A stretch of 64,000 nt of DNA from Chaetomium olivaceum (GCA_039881045.1 JAYWVB010000011.1:310001-374000), one strand, 5' to 3'. Shown: positions 31,947 to 44,893, counted from the stretch's first letter. Notes: generated by a model from the letters alone, not told the origin. Program-made: numbers and translations.

Positions 31947-34900
31947 ATGTCGTTCAAGGTCAAAGCCCTGTATGACTACGTCTCCGGGCACGAGGACGAT
32001 CTAGGCTTCAACGCCGGGCAAATCATCACCGTCACTGATGAAGAGGATGATGATTGGTATGGAGGGGAGTATGTTGACGACTCCGGCAATACGCGCGAGG
32101 GCATCTTCCCTCGGAACTTCGTCGAGAAATACGAGCCTACCGCTCCACCCCGCCCGACGAGGTCGCGCCCCAAGCGGGAGCCCGAGGCTTCTCCAGCGCC
32201 CGTCCCCGAGCCTGCTGCCCCGCCCGCGCCCGCGCCCGCGCCCGCACTCCCCTCCCGATTCTCCGAAACAAGCGGCGCCGGAACCCGAGGAAACACCCGA
32301 GCCAGTAGCTCCCCTATCGCCGCCTCAGGCCTTTTCGGCATCCCCGCCGGCTCCGGCACCCATCGCAGAGCCTTCCGCACCAAAGCCGGTGCAGCCGGTG
32401 CGATCTGCTGCTCCCGCCCCCGCTCCTGCACCGCCCGCCCCACAGCCCACCGAGGTCCCGGCTGCGAACTCACCGCCTTCCCCAAAGCGCGCCCCTTCGT
32501 TTTCGAAGCCGGGTGGCCCCCCTCCCGTGACCGAGAAGCCGAGTAGCAACTCGTTCAAAGATCGCATTGCCGCATTCAACAGAGCTGCCGCTCCGCCGAT
32601 CAGCCCGCTCCGATCACCCCGTTCAAACCCAGCAGTTTGAGCTCTGGGGGAACCGGCGGCTTCATCAAGAAGCCATTCGTCGCGCCCCCCGCTAGCCGAA
32701 ATGCCTACGTACCACAGGTGTCCCAGGCTCCCGTTGCAAAGCTCTACCGCAGAGATGAAGACCCGGAGGTAAAGGAACAAGAGGCCGAGGTACTCGAAAA
32801 TGCTGGTAGGGCGGGTCTCGTCCCTACAGGATCCTCAAATGAAGGTGACGCTGCCGAGGACCAGCCTAAGCCATGAGCCTGAAAGAGCGCCTGGCCTTGC
32901 TGCAAAAACAGCAGATGGAGACAGCCGCGCGGCATGCCGAGGCCGCAGCTAAGAAAGAAGCCCAAGCGGCCACCCAAGAAGCGCCTCGATAGCCAGGACA
33001 CGGTCGAAGGTGAACCTGTCGAGCGGGCTGAGGAAACAGGGAGGACCTCGACCGACGAGGCTCCCCCGCCACGCATGACACATCCTCCCAGGCGTAGGTC
33101 CCCAAAGGGGCTGAACCCCGTGACGGGAACGAGGCGGATATGTCCGGGGCTGGCGAGACAACCGAGGGCCAGGAGGATCTCACTGAGAAGGAGGACAGCG
33201 ATGGCCGAACTAAACACGTGGCTACAGTATCTAAGCAGGAAGATAGTAACCGGGTAGAGGAAGAGGACGAAGCGGACGAGGACGAAGAGGAGAGGAGAGA
33301 GGAGGACGATGTGGATCCCGAGGTTCGCCGCCGAGAGGAGTTGCGCGCGAGAATGGCCAAGATGTCCGGCGGCATGGGAATGCCCGGATGGCCATGCCCT
33401 TGTTTGGCGCTCCTGCTCCGGTGCTGCCAAAGAAGAAGAAGGCTGCCCCCGAGAAGACGGTGGAGGAAGTCGAGGAGCCTGTCTCGCCGGCCACGCGAGT
33501 AGCTCCGCCGATCCCCCTGCCCGGGATGAGGCGGCCTCCTATCCCTGCGGAGCCGAAGCAACCCGAGTCGGAAGACGAGGAAGAGGAGGAATCTGATCTC
33601 CGAACTCCGCATCAGGAGGCTGCTCCGCCAGGTAAGTTTCTTTAGAAGCCCACTTGGGCCACAATGCTAACCGCTGCAGTACCGCCTACGGAACAAGGAG
33701 CCCCCCCTCCTGTTCCCGGCGGACGACCGGCTCCGCCTCCTGTTCCTGCGGACTGTGAGTATCATCGTGCCCAGCGTTTTGAGCCATGGAATATTATTGT
33801 TAATCTCGTAAAGCACGTCCGCCCCGCCGCCTCCAGCCGCCTCGGCAGTCAAGTCGCCTAGTGAAGGATCGAAATCGGACGACGAGCTCTCGGAGCGACC
33901 TAACCCGGAGTCTGATGCTCTAAGCGGTGACACAAATAAAGCTACCAGAGCTCCGCCTCCGCCGCCACCCGCGCGGGTGCGCCACCGCCAATTCCAACGT
34001 CACCACGCCCGTCGGTGGACAGCCGTGCGTCCTACATGGACCAAACCCCTCCGCGAGAAACCGCGTCAAGTAGACGCACGAGCAGGCCGCCACCCCCGGT
34101 TCCAGGATCTCCTCCAGCCCTCCCGCCTGTTCAGTCAAGGCCGCCTCCCCCGCCTCCTTCGGCTGCCCCCCACTACGGCGAGTCTCGACCGGCGATTCCA
34201 GGCCTCCGCCTCCCATCCCCGCCGGGCGTAGGAACAGCGACGAAGGCGAGGACGAGGAGATCACCGAGTATGAGGGCGACTATGATACGGACATTGCGTC
34301 TTCGGTTCCTCACAAGGATGCGCTCAAAGCGCACCAGCGTGAGTCGAGCTTTGAGGATGTCATGTCCCCCACGATCCCCCACTACGGAAGCTCCTCCTCC
34401 TCCTCCCATTCCCGCTGCATCACCTCTGAGGGCAGGTCCACCTCCTATCCCGAGCCAACCTCCCCCGAGACCCGAAATCGGTGGATATGCCTAGAATGGC
34501 TCCACCACCTCCCCCGCCGGCCAAGGAGATGCCTCGATATGAAGAGGATTACGATCCCTACAACTATACCTCGTCCTCGCAGGCTCCCCCAGCAGTGCCC
34601 TCTTATCCGATGCCATCACCCTCTCCGTACACGAGGCAGCAGGACGAAATGTTCACTCAGGAAGCACCGTATGGTCAGACCCCGAGGTCTCCTCCGCCTC
34701 CTCCGCCCCCTGGTCGGGCACCGCACGGCAGTCACTCGACCTCCAACGCGCCGGGATTGGCCGCCGATCCGTGGACGTTACGCGGCCGTCGTTGGAATCG
34801 GGCTTTGTTGCTAATGACATCGACCTAGCCAGCCAATCGTCCTGGTGGTTGCAACAGAACGGTCTCCCCCCTCAGCTCCACGGACGTAAAGATATCTTCT

Positions 34901-35617
34901 TCGAGTCTGAAGAGTCGAGCTCTGCCGACCCGCACAAAGGCGGCAAGACCATCATCACTCGTGATATCTACGTCCTTTTCCAAGACTACTCCCAAACCGT
35001 CATCACTGTCCGCTTCAACCCGCAAGACCCCTCCGACGTGCAGCTCGAGCAGCGCCACGAACCGCCCCCGCGTGCCCTGCGCCAGGACCAGCTCGAACAA
35101 AGCTACGACCGTTTTGGCCGCGCCATCGGCGAGGCCGTCGCCTCCAAGAAGGACACCGTCATCGGCGACGGCACCCCACAAGCGCTCATCTACGAGCTGC
35201 TGCGGCCCTTCCCGGACGCGCTGCTCCCCGTCGGCACACGCGCCTACGGCGCCCTCGTCTACAGCAACCTGGCAAACGCCAGCACGACGCAGAACGACGA
35301 GATCCGGCCGGGCGACATCGTCAGCATCCGCAACGCCAAGTTCCAGGGCAAGCACGGCGCCATGCACGCCAAGTACTCAGTCGAGGTCGGCAAGCCCATC
35401 ATGTCGCCGTCGTCTCGGAGTGGATGGCACCAAGAAGAAGGTCCGTGCCTGGGAACAGGGCCGCGAGAGTAAGAAGGTCAAGGTCGAGTCGTTCAAGCTC
35501 GATGATCTCCGCTCGGGCGAGGTCAAGATCTGGCGGGTGATGCCGAGGAGCTGGATCGGTTGGGAGTCGGGGGGTGCCGGGGCCGGGGCCGGTGGTGGTG
35601 CTGGTGCTGGGAACTAG
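31947..35617 (+). CDS. BBC1: SH3-domain actin-patch protein BBC1, reading frame broken many times
   Basis: The N terminus is a complete SH3 domain (MSFKVKALYDYVSGHEDDL through REGIFPRNFVEKYEP), as in Bbc1/Mti1, which regulates myosin-I and Arp2/3 at endocytic actin patches. Conserved blocks then appear in order but in changing frames: a Pro-rich region, FKDRIAAFNRAA, GGFIKKPFVAPP, SLKERLALLQKQQMETAARH, an acidic Glu/Asp stretch, REELRARMAKMSGGMGMPG, MAMPLFGAPAPVLPKKKKA, more Pro-rich sequence, and a folded C-terminal block (SSWWLQQNGLPPQLHGR to GEVKIWRVMPRSW). Two canonical introns are visible at 33632-33679 and 33755-33813. Frame changes occur near 32250, 32610, 32870, 32965, 33140, 33385, several times at 33815-34800, and twice near 35400-35430. 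The protein blocks look intact, so consensus errors are likelier than old decay. Confidence 0.75.
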
Positions 35618-36774
35618 GAGGCCCTGATGGGGTTGCAGATGAGGGATATGAGGGGCCTTGGGGTGGCGGGGGACATGGTTGGCGTGTTGGTTAGGATTGC
35701 GATGGGGGTTGGCGGCGGGGGGTACCCTTGAAGTTCCGGTTAGTTTGGGCGGGCGGTAGTCTGTGTGTGCCGGGTGTGTGTGTGTGGTGTGACAAGGTTA
35801 AGTTGAGCTGGGTTGGACTGGGTCGGCTGGAGTCTTTTATCGTCGGCAGACCGAAGGAAGCATGAGCAAGCAGTGCAAGCAGTGCAAGCAAAACAGAGCA
35901 GAGTGCAGAGTATCCGCAGTTGAGTCGAGAGGCTTTTTTTACCATACATACGCCGACCGGGCTCGACGACGGTGCTTGTTTTATCTACTAGTTAGTTGTT
36001 TGCATTACGTTGTTATTCCTTGGTGTTTTATCCTATCGGTTGTCGTTGTAGTCATCATGGGTGGTGTTGTCTAACTAATGTGTATTGGGGTTGGGGAGAT
36101 GTTGGCCGTTTCTGGGAAGGGATTCCTGGTTTTAATATCCTTCTCTGCCTTGGTTATCCCCGATGTTTACTCCCTACCCTCGATATTGCGATTGAGATTC
36201 AGTGGTTCTCACAAGGGGATGTCAGAAATAACAGTCAGTCTGGATGTTACGAACTTGAGGTTACATACGGTTCGGTGAGAGATAAACACCGCTGTTGATT
36301 TTGGTGTAGTCGCTAGCCCGTCTTTATCTCTCGCAACTCTGCGATAGTTACTCGTTGGGTTTGTGTGGTGTTCTGCGTGGACTAACCAAGATGAAGAAGC
36401 ACACTAGTCATATTCTAGCTTTCTGTAGATTGTAGGTTACAGAGGTAGATAATCACTCGCGATGTCTCTCTGGTAACTGTTGACTCCCCAAACCCATTTC
36501 ATCCTCACTTGTCTAAAGACACTCAAACTACCCATCTAACCTCATCAATTCTTTCATCCCCTCGAATCCACCAAACATCCCATCATCGCGTCTTCAAACT
36601 CGAGTCTCAATATGAGTCAAAACAGCGGTGCTAGAAGACTGGGACAGGACAGGGCCAGCAGGCAATGCAAGCTGCAAGTTTGGGCAGGCAGGGTCTCCTG
36701 CATGGATGCCCGTCCCGCATACATGCAGCCCAACGTCTGCAGGGAGAATTACCCATGCAACACTGCAATTCCTG

Positions 36775-36835
36775 CATACATACATACATCTATCTGGATG
36801 TACATATTCGTACATACAAGCATACCCATGCTCTC
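36775..36835. repeat. TACA/CATA microsatellite patch
   Basis: Short interrupted runs of the tetranucleotide ATAC are visible. Similar runs on the opposite phase occur near 37225-37245 and 37300-37330. They lie in non-coding DNA. Confidence 0.75.
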
Positions 36836-39800
36836 TCTACCAAAGCAAGCCCGTGACTGTAGGGAGGGCCTTACCTAATCCCCGCCTCTGGTAGTTGGCC
36901 GCGACACATTTGCCAACACGCACCTCCCACCATAATCTCCCACCACCACCTTACTACCACCAACGAGGGATTTAAAGCAGGAACAGAGCCAACGACTCAA
37001 TCACCAGAGCAACAGACCAAAATACCCGTATTCCATAATCCAAAAAAGGCAACCCCACGCACGTGGACGAGATCCCCGACAGGATAGGGCAGAGCCAGAA
37101 CAGACCGGAGGAAAAACGGCGCAGCAGCCGCGGGATGGGATGATGGGATGATGAGACTGCTGCGGCTGTATGCAAGCGCCATTATCCTCCCCCGTCCATC
37201 CCGTACTCTGTAGGGCATGTGTGTATGGTATCTATGTATGTATGTATGCATGCACCGCCCGCGCTTGACGTGGACATATTCGTCCATAGGGTACGTCTGT
37301 ACATGCTTACATACAGTGTTTGTATGTACATAACATGCCAGCCCCCTCCCCCCGTCTCTTCCCTTCCTCCCATGCGGTATCGGCTCGCGGCATGCATAGG
37401 GTCAGGAACATGGCATGACATGAGATGAACCTGATGTGGTATGGTATGCGGTCGAGGCGGTTGTTGATGATCTGAAGATCCGCTCTTGTGTTGTGAGTGA
37501 GGTAAAGCTGGTTGTTTTACTCCCGTCTTCACACCCCCGCCCCTTCCCCCGTGCCCGCTTCTAATCTTCCCCCGCGTACACGGGTTGGATGTCCCGGTTG
37601 ACGCGGCCCCGATGGAGACCAGGGGGGGAAGGATCGCGGGGTGGGAATACGCCAGTGGTAGGACGACAAGTGAGACACTTGGGTGCAATGAGGGCCGAGC
37701 CCCCCTTTCCTTTGTTCTACTTATCGGGATCTGGATGCTGGGCTTTTGGGTCGATCTAGGTTTAGCTCCCGTGCTTGCTTGCGGCGGTAGGTGGACGCTG
37801 GCAGAGCCCCCCTGAGGTTGAGCAGTAGCGTGGATGATGCATTGTTTGTCTGACAATGAGCTGGCTCATGTGCTCACGAGCCTGGATTCTTTAGTTGTCG
37901 TGTGACATGGCAATGCTGACGACTGCACCGGGCTTAGATAGCCTTGAAGTTGCATGGGTAGCTTCTAGCTATGGTTTCTCGGTCTACGTGGCCCATCAAC
38001 TGTCCCCTTGGTCTGGTAACGATGCGCTCTGTGTGTCAGAGAAAACACATTTGATGATCTGGCACCTTGATGTCCAACTCTTGCCATCCAAGCCCCCCTC
38101 CTCCTGGCTTGAAGGTCACAGTAACAAATCCCTAGTTCCCCTCACCCAGGTTGATATCTGACGGCCCCGTTGCGCAGATACTCCGGCTGCGACGTGAATG
38201 TGTCTCTCAATCCTCATCGTGGGGTATTGTCTGATCATCCCCGATTTACCGGGCTGACTGGCCCAGGCTGCATTTTAAGACAGATGATGGGGGTCAGTTC
38301 TGAGCCAACAATGGGCTTTTTGCCTACGAGTCACGCAACACAACACCAATCGTCTTCGAGAACCACCCGTCGATGAAACTCCGGGGTCCAATAAGAGAAG
38401 TCGCGCATGCAGCAGATCCGTTTGGTCGTTCATTAGACGAGACGGCTGCGGAGGTTGTGCTCAACGGCCGACCCGCGTGGAGGCTGGGCCTAGCCGTCCG
38501 TCTGCTCCCAGTCGACCGAGACAACGAGCGCGCTGAGGCACGCGAGGTCTTGATGTCATGCATCTTCCCCGCGCCTCGTCGAAAAGGGAAAGCAGCTGGG
38601 TGGGCAGTGGCTGTGATTAAAGGGAAGACAGCACCAACCTTCGAATCAGGGGTTGCCAATTCGTGGACACTGCTACGCCATGTAGCAGTCGGATGCCCCC
38701 AAACGACTCAACTGCTCCAAAGAAAGCGTCACCCTTTGATACGCGCGCTCTCCGGCAGCAAACTCGTTACCTCATCCAGTCGAGATCTGCTTCGCGGTTG
38801 ATAGGCCGAAGAACCCACCCAGGACGAGTGAGGCGCTGAGGAGTGGAAACCACTTCGTCCTCTGGAGAGAGCTTGACTCTCGGAAAGTGGAGGAGAGCGA
38901 TTTACGGATGGTGCACTTTGAACCATCAGACTACTAGTGCCCCGAACACGGGGATCAACAGAGATTGTTTCTTGTTATTTTGTGTATCCGAGGTGCCAGC
39001 CCATTCCCAAGCGACGCCATAGGGCAACGCCGTCGAGAACCGAAGGGTTTTCCGAGCTCCGATCCGGAGCGGTCTCCAACCCATCACGAGCGAGGGGCGG
39101 GCTCGAGAGTTTCGGCCGGGACCGTCACCTGAGCAACTGCGGATGACGGGGCAAGGTTCGGCTCCTGACAGCCGCTTATCAGCCGAGGGCGGAGGGGATC
39201 AGCCGGCCGAAAACTTAACAAGATCGCCCCCTTAATTCGATATTTGGTGGCCGGAAGCTTGACACAAGGAGGGTTGGTTTTGAGGTGTGAGAAGTTTCGG
39301 CGCCCAAACCGCCGACGGGGCTTGCCCCGTATATCTGGATGGGTCATGTCATTGTGGTGGCTCGGCGCCAGAGTAAAACCCAAGCCACGAAGTCCTTGTC
39401 AAGAGCCCCCGAAAGCTCAACGAAAAGCTCTAGACAGCTGTCCCGGGTGAATGGGGGAAAAGGCTGGACACGTGCTGGAGTGCTGGGATGAGGTTGTGGT
39501 CCGAATTGTCAGCGAATGAGCGCTTGACACAAGTCAACATTGCATGGCTGCGCAGGAATGGTTGCAGTCGCGAACAGCTCCTCTTCTCGATCTGGGAAAC
39601 CCGCCATCGGTGCCAAGAGCCAAACGTTGGACTGAATGTGAATTTCGATTGGGCCGAGGGGTTCTCTGAGCGAAATCGGCTCGAGGTTGGGCTTGGGCAG
39701 AAGCTGCCGTCGCGAGGCAAGGCGAGACCAGCACAGGTGCATCCTTGCAACTTGGTTACAGAAACAGTAAACTCGCTAGCAACGACGCGAAACTGCCTCG

Positions 39801-41860
39801 ATGGCCCTTGAGTTTGGCCATGCCTTTCGGCCCTTTACCCTCGAGGCTGCGCTTCCTCGAGCTGCAACGGGCGCCAACAAACGTCAAGTGCTGGGAGGTT
39901 GGAATGGTTCAACCGGGGGGCTTCGATCAAGATGGATGTCGATTGGACATGGTAGCTGGACCTGGCCAGCCTTCCCCACGATCTGTCTGCGACCAATGAT
40001 CTCGCTAAGCGCGAGCAGCCTCAGGGGGAGGAATGCCTGTGGGCTGTGGGTCGCGTTGGGCATCCGGGCATGGACGCAGCAAGTGGAAAGAGGATTTTTG
40101 AATTGGCGGCCCATACCACTGACCAGACTGCCACGTACATACCGTGTCTGCGCTGCGGTAAGCAGGGATAGCTGCGGACGCCCTGCATTTTCTGTGGCCC
40201 GAGAAAGCACATTCAGTGACTCGGGGGGAATGTCCCAAGACTCGGCTGGTGACTGAGCTGTGCGTGGTGAGCGACGTCGAGGAACTCGTCGGCGCCGGTA
40301 GATGACTTGATAGTGACAGGGCGGCCCACGACATTCCAAAAACACTCAAAGTCGGGAATCCGAGCGGCCGCGGCAGTTTTGCCGGGGGCCGAGGTATGGT
40401 TACTTTTTGGTTAAGAATAGAACGTTGATTTGGCGATACCGAGACAGGCTACTGTCGCTATCGCTGTCGTTGTCGCTGTTGCTGTCGCGTGTTGTTCAAT
40501 GCGCGGACTAAGCTACCCGTAATGTTCAGGTTGTTGGCGGAAGATCCGAGTCACGGTGGCTCGATAGCGGGCTTGGATGGAGCGAAAAGCAAACAGAGAA
40601 GAGATTTTCCAACGGCCAACGCCACCTCGCATCGTATCGCACGTTCTTTCAGCAGCATGTATCAGATGCCTATCAGCGGGCACTCCGTGCCGAGAGCGGG
40701 AAGGAACCTGGAACTCCCGCCAGAGACCAAGAACCGCCCGACTGCTGGAAAGTGCTAGTGGGATATTGGTGTTTTTTTTTGGTGGACTGACTGAGTCGTG
40801 GGCTCACCACACCACAGGCCCCAGCCGCAAGTGTGGCAACCATGGACGCAACCTGGATTGGAATGGCATGTTCCCCCACAGGTTGAGTGTACCTTATGTA
40901 TGGAGGTAAGGTATGTCTGTACATCTGCACTTAGGTTTTGGTTGCCCTCCTGCACTCCTGCCCCCCACGGGTGGAGTGACTTTTGACGAGAGTGACTGGG
41001 ACGAAAAAAAGCCAACCACCCTGCGACTTCCCAATCAGGCGACGCTATGAGGCCACTGACCAATCACAGCTGCGTTGTCTGGTCCGACTTTTCAACGAAT
41101 GGCTGAGACCGGGCGGTCTCGGAAACCTTTTGCGACCCTTTTGCGACCCTGCGCTGTCCAGTGAAAAAGCGCGCGCAACTGTCGCCCGAGGCGTGAATGG
41201 CTCGCCCCATTGAATCAACCCCTCCCTTTTGAACCGTCTCGTCCCATGGCGCATTCGAGGGAGCCGACGCCATGCCCCATGCTTGCGGGGGACGGGAGCG
41301 GCTAGATCGCGGTGGCGTGTGTGGTATGTACCGAACTATGGATGGGAGGGATGTACTTTTGTACTTCGTACCGGGTTATTGTCTTGGATCGAACGGTTGA
41401 ACCCTTACAAAACACCAAAGCAAAACCCGCGTGTGGTCAATGGTCGAATCGTCGAAAATCACCACCCCCCAACCGTTGTTGTTGCATCCGCGGATGGACC
41501 ACTTGGCTCCTGCGACCTGTTAATTGCCAGCCAAGAAACACAACAGTCTTGGTCATCGACCCTGCCACTGCATCCCACCTGTTCACCCATTCTGGGGATG
41601 CTCACTTGTCACCACGCCAGACGCCAGCAAACTCTCCGCGTTTTAATGCCCGACTCCAACCCGACACCTGCGGCCGCGACAACGCACAAGCCTTGCACCG
41701 CAGCCCTGACACGACCTTCGCAGTGCTCGGCACCCCATGCCGGACCTCTCCCCAGTCGCCAATCGCTGGACACCCTTGGCATCTCTCACTGGCCTGCTGC
41801 TCAAACCCCACGTCACCCCCCGCAAGCCCCTGCTTGAACGCACTTGACACACCCTCTCTC

Positions 41861-41866
41861 TATAAA
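41861..41866 (+). promoter_or_regulatory. TATA box upstream of the gene at 41999
   Basis: TATAAA occurs 138 bp upstream of the ATG. It is followed by a pyrimidine-rich leader ending in CT and CA dinucleotide runs (about 41968-41990). Position and sequence fit a fungal core promoter. Confidence 0.5.
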
Positions 41867-41998
41867 CACCATCAGGGCGCCCCATCGTCCTCCCACTAAG
41901 ATCGGGAACCCTTTCTCCCCACAGTAACCCACGGAAACCCTACAACTGCCCCCCAAAGCAGCCAACCCTCTCTCTCTCTCTCACACACACAGCCCAAG

Positions 41999-43943
41999 AT
42001 GGCAGCTTCCTATCCCAGGAGACAACCTTCAAGTCAATCCTCCTCCAGCCATGACTCGCGCAGCCGGAGGAGTAACGACTCCTACACATCACACTCTACA
42101 GCACCCACCTCGCTATACTCGTCACCCTGCCCCTCAGATCTGAAGGACTCGCCGTCATCAACAGACACCGGAGCCTATGCCGCCACCAAGTACCACCAGA
42201 ACGTCTATGACTCGCGCGACGATGTCAGCCCCGCCACCTCGCTCTACCCGCGCTCGTCCGTCGAGACCTACGCCTCGACCACGGCCTCTAGCGAAGACGT
42301 GGAAGCTATGCTCGCCGACGAGGTTGCCGACTATGAGTGCGCCATCCCGCCGTTGCCTATCTACCGCCGCGAGGTCGTCGAGCCCAACGTCCGCGCCTCG
42401 ACCCCCCAGGACTTCGCCAAGCTCTTCCCCTCGCTCAACCGCCTGACCATTCGGCACGACGAGTTCACTTCGGACGGAAACATGAACTTGCGCATCGACA
42501 CGGTGGTAACAGGCCGGAGGAGGACCGCGATCCAGCTCTTCCACTTGCGCATGTACGACCTGGGGAAGCGGGAGTTCTCGCTGCGGAGGTACTCGCGGGA
42601 TTCGGGTCGGGAGGTCTGCAACTCGAAGCGCAAGTTCACCGAACCCGCCGCGGCGCGGCCCAAGTCGGCAGAGGGGAAGCCAACGCTGAAGCGGTCCATG
42701 TCGACCGCCCTCAAGACGCTCGGTGGAGGGAAACCGGCCTTGCGCCGCGCCAAGTCGGCCATGACGGCACAGGGCCGCCCTAGCACGGGCTACTCGACCA
42801 GCGAGGGCGACGACGACCTGTTCCAGGACGGAAGCAACCTGTCTCGCATGTCGCTCGACAGCCGCCTAGCCAAGGGCAAGGTCCAGCAACCGGTGCCGAC
42901 CAACACCATCAAGCTCGAGTTCAGCAACTATGCCCGCGTCGACGTCAACCGCCGCGGAGGCAAGAACAACAAGCGCTACGAGTTCGAATGGTGGGGCCAC
43001 CGGTATAGCTGGAAGCGCTCCGTCGACAAGCAGCTGGGCCTGGTGTCGTTCCACCTTGTACGAGACGGGAATGCGAACGCGCCGGTCGCACACATCGTTC
43101 CCGAGACAAGGTCGCCGACCCAGGTCGACGCCGACGACAGCGCCGGCGGATGGGTGCCCCCGTGTTTCATGTGGATCGCCGACGAAGCGATCGTCGATGC
43201 CGTTACGGATGTGGCTGAGTGCGTAGACCAACCCCCTTTTCTTTTCTTTTCTTTTTTTTCGGAGCCCTAACGCTAACCTCCTACCCAGTGTGATCATGGC
43301 AACCGGACTCATGACGCTTGTGGACGACTGCATCAAAGAGCGGTGGCAGACCAAGAAGGCTCACCGCATCCCGATGCCGTCGACCTTCAAGTCGGTCAAC
43401 TTCGACGCCGTGCGGCCCAAGGCCCTCATGCAGCACGTCTTCGGCCGCCGGAACTCCAACGACCACCACCAGCAACGACCCTCGCCCCCCTCCAGCCCAC
43501 TCCGGCACACGCGAATCCCCACGCCGCCGCACAATAATAAAAAAAAAACCCGCACAATAAATTCCCACCGCCCCGATGCCCCCGGGCATTCCGGCAAAAG
43601 GAAAAATGACGTCGGGGCTTCACCGACAATTCCCTTGGATCAGCGCCACGTGTTGCTGCCCGACCGGAGACCCACACCTTCGGAGCGATGCCATGTCACC
43701 TCGGCCGAAGGTGGTTGGGGAGAATGCTCATGGTGGACGAGGATACCCTTGTCTTCCTTGCGCATTGTCCGGCCGTTTTTCTTTTCTTTTCGTTTCGCCC
43801 CTTCTCCTTTCCACTGCATCTTGGAGCGATATGCGCGCAAAGCTCTGTATCCTTGTATTAAAAGTGACCTTTCCTTTTTTATCTCTTTTTTTTCTCCCGC
43901 TCCACTTTTTCTTTTTTTATTCTTTTTTCTCTTATCCGTCTAA
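41999..43943 (+). CDS. Conserved-looking fungal protein of unknown function, possible tubby-like fold
   Basis: I do not recognise a named family with confidence. Two exons, 41999-43218 and 43289 onward, join GCTGA to TGTGATC in frame. The first 100 residues are Ser/Thr/Tyr-rich. A region from about 150 to 400 has beta-rich sequence such as NLRIDTVVTGRRRTAIQLFH, YDLGKREFSLRRYSRDSGR and YEFEWWGHRYSWKRSVD, then WIADEAIVDAVTDVADVIMA and DDCIKERW. Its layout of strands around a basic, Ser-rich loop is reminiscent of tubby C-terminal-like proteins, but that is only an impression. The frame stays open to 43943, yet residues after the A9 run near 43540 look like translated 3' UTR (T-rich, Phe-rich). 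The true stop is therefore probably earlier and may be hidden by a homopolymer error. Confidence 0.65.
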
Positions 43944-44529
43944 CGGCATCTGGGCACGGCGTTGTGATTTTTACAGACTTCGACAAAAGAACATCATGGA
44001 TAACTAGCACTTGATTAGGGGTTGGCTTGGTTGGTCCGGTCAGACAGGAGCATTGGGCGGTTTGCATGGGACGGTGCGATGCGGAGTTGAGTTTGTCTTT
44101 TTTTGTTTGCCTTTTCCTTGGTTCGGTTTTCATCTCTCAGTTTGTCAACAAACGGTTATCATCATCAGGCCGGAACAGGACGGACATCTGTGCTGCGCTA
44201 TCACAGCATTTTACCCCCGGAGTGTGGCCTCGACGGGAATGGTATTTGGGATGAAGGATGAAGGCACGCAGTTCTACTACATGGCGGCATGAACGTGTAT
44301 TGGATAATGTAGTTACGCAGAATCGCACCCATTCGCGCTCGCTCCTCTTTCGCTCATGTTCATCTGCCCCTTCCTTCCAAACCGAAGAAGGGTTGGGTAG
44401 ATGACGGAGCACGACATAGCAGACTTACAAACGATCTCTTTTGTCAGATCATTATCATCTCATACCCATCTTGTTCCATACCCATGACTGTGAGTGAAAT
44501 GAGAAGAAACCAACCAATTTGACCAGTAT

Positions 44530-44619
44530 CAGTTCCCAAGTTGAACAGTCTCACAGCATGAGCAGTCTCAGTCTCGGTTCCCAACCTAAACGGTTCCAGT
44601 TCCCAAACTGAACAGTCTC
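44530..44619. repeat. Pair of near-identical 23-bp direct repeats
   Basis: A 23-bp unit starting CAGTTCCCAA and ending GAACAGTCTC occurs at 44530-44552 and again at 44597-44619, differing at about two positions. Related shorter pieces with TTCCCAAC lie between and after them. The nature of the repeat is unknown. Confidence 0.8.
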
Positions 44620-44732
44620 CGTTTCCCAACCCGCACCAGCACCAGACACCGTCTCAAGCGACACCACCCACCCTGCCCAACTCCAGAAGGGGTAGATCAT
44701 ACGATATGCTACAGCAGGCAATGTAGCCACAC

Positions 44733-44762
44733 ATCGCATCACATCACATCACATCCCATCAC
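44733..44762. repeat. CATCA pentanucleotide microsatellite
   Basis: Imperfect tandem CATCA/CATCC units in non-coding DNA downstream of the gene at 41999. Confidence 0.8.
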
Positions 44763-44833
44763 CGTGTGTCACTTTCCACTCGGGGTAAACAACCGGGAAC
44801 ACTCGTCCGAAGCATTGTTACGCCGAGTGCGGG

Positions 44834-44893
44834 GAAGCAGCAGCAGTAGCAGCAGCAGCAGCAGTACAGCAGTAGCATTAGCAGGAGCAACAG
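44834..44893. repeat. AGC trinucleotide microsatellite
   Basis: Interrupted AGC repeats with AGT and ATT variants. An open frame here would encode a Ser run but it has no other coding features, so I treat it as non-coding. Confidence 0.8.

Larger units (their letters stand above)
35618..41998. other. Gene-poor 6.4 kb interval
   Basis: I see no supportable gene. Open frames such as 37182-37856 (-) and 38373-38801 (+) show no recognisable protein features. The interval contains TACA-type microsatellites (about 36775-36835 and 37215-37330), a degenerate GCTGTC-rich patch near 40450-40490, and a CT/CA repeat just before the next gene. The last few kilobases may be a long promoter and leader for the gene at 41999. 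Confidence 0.55.

Noticed and set aside
37182..37856. 224-residue open frame on the minus strand
   Set aside because: Composition is Pro/His/Gly-rich with no recognisable domain; it runs over microsatellite sequence and has no supporting context.
38373..38801. 142-residue open frame on the plus strand
   Set aside because: No family resemblance, an equally long frame on the other strand, and no clear promoter or intron evidence.
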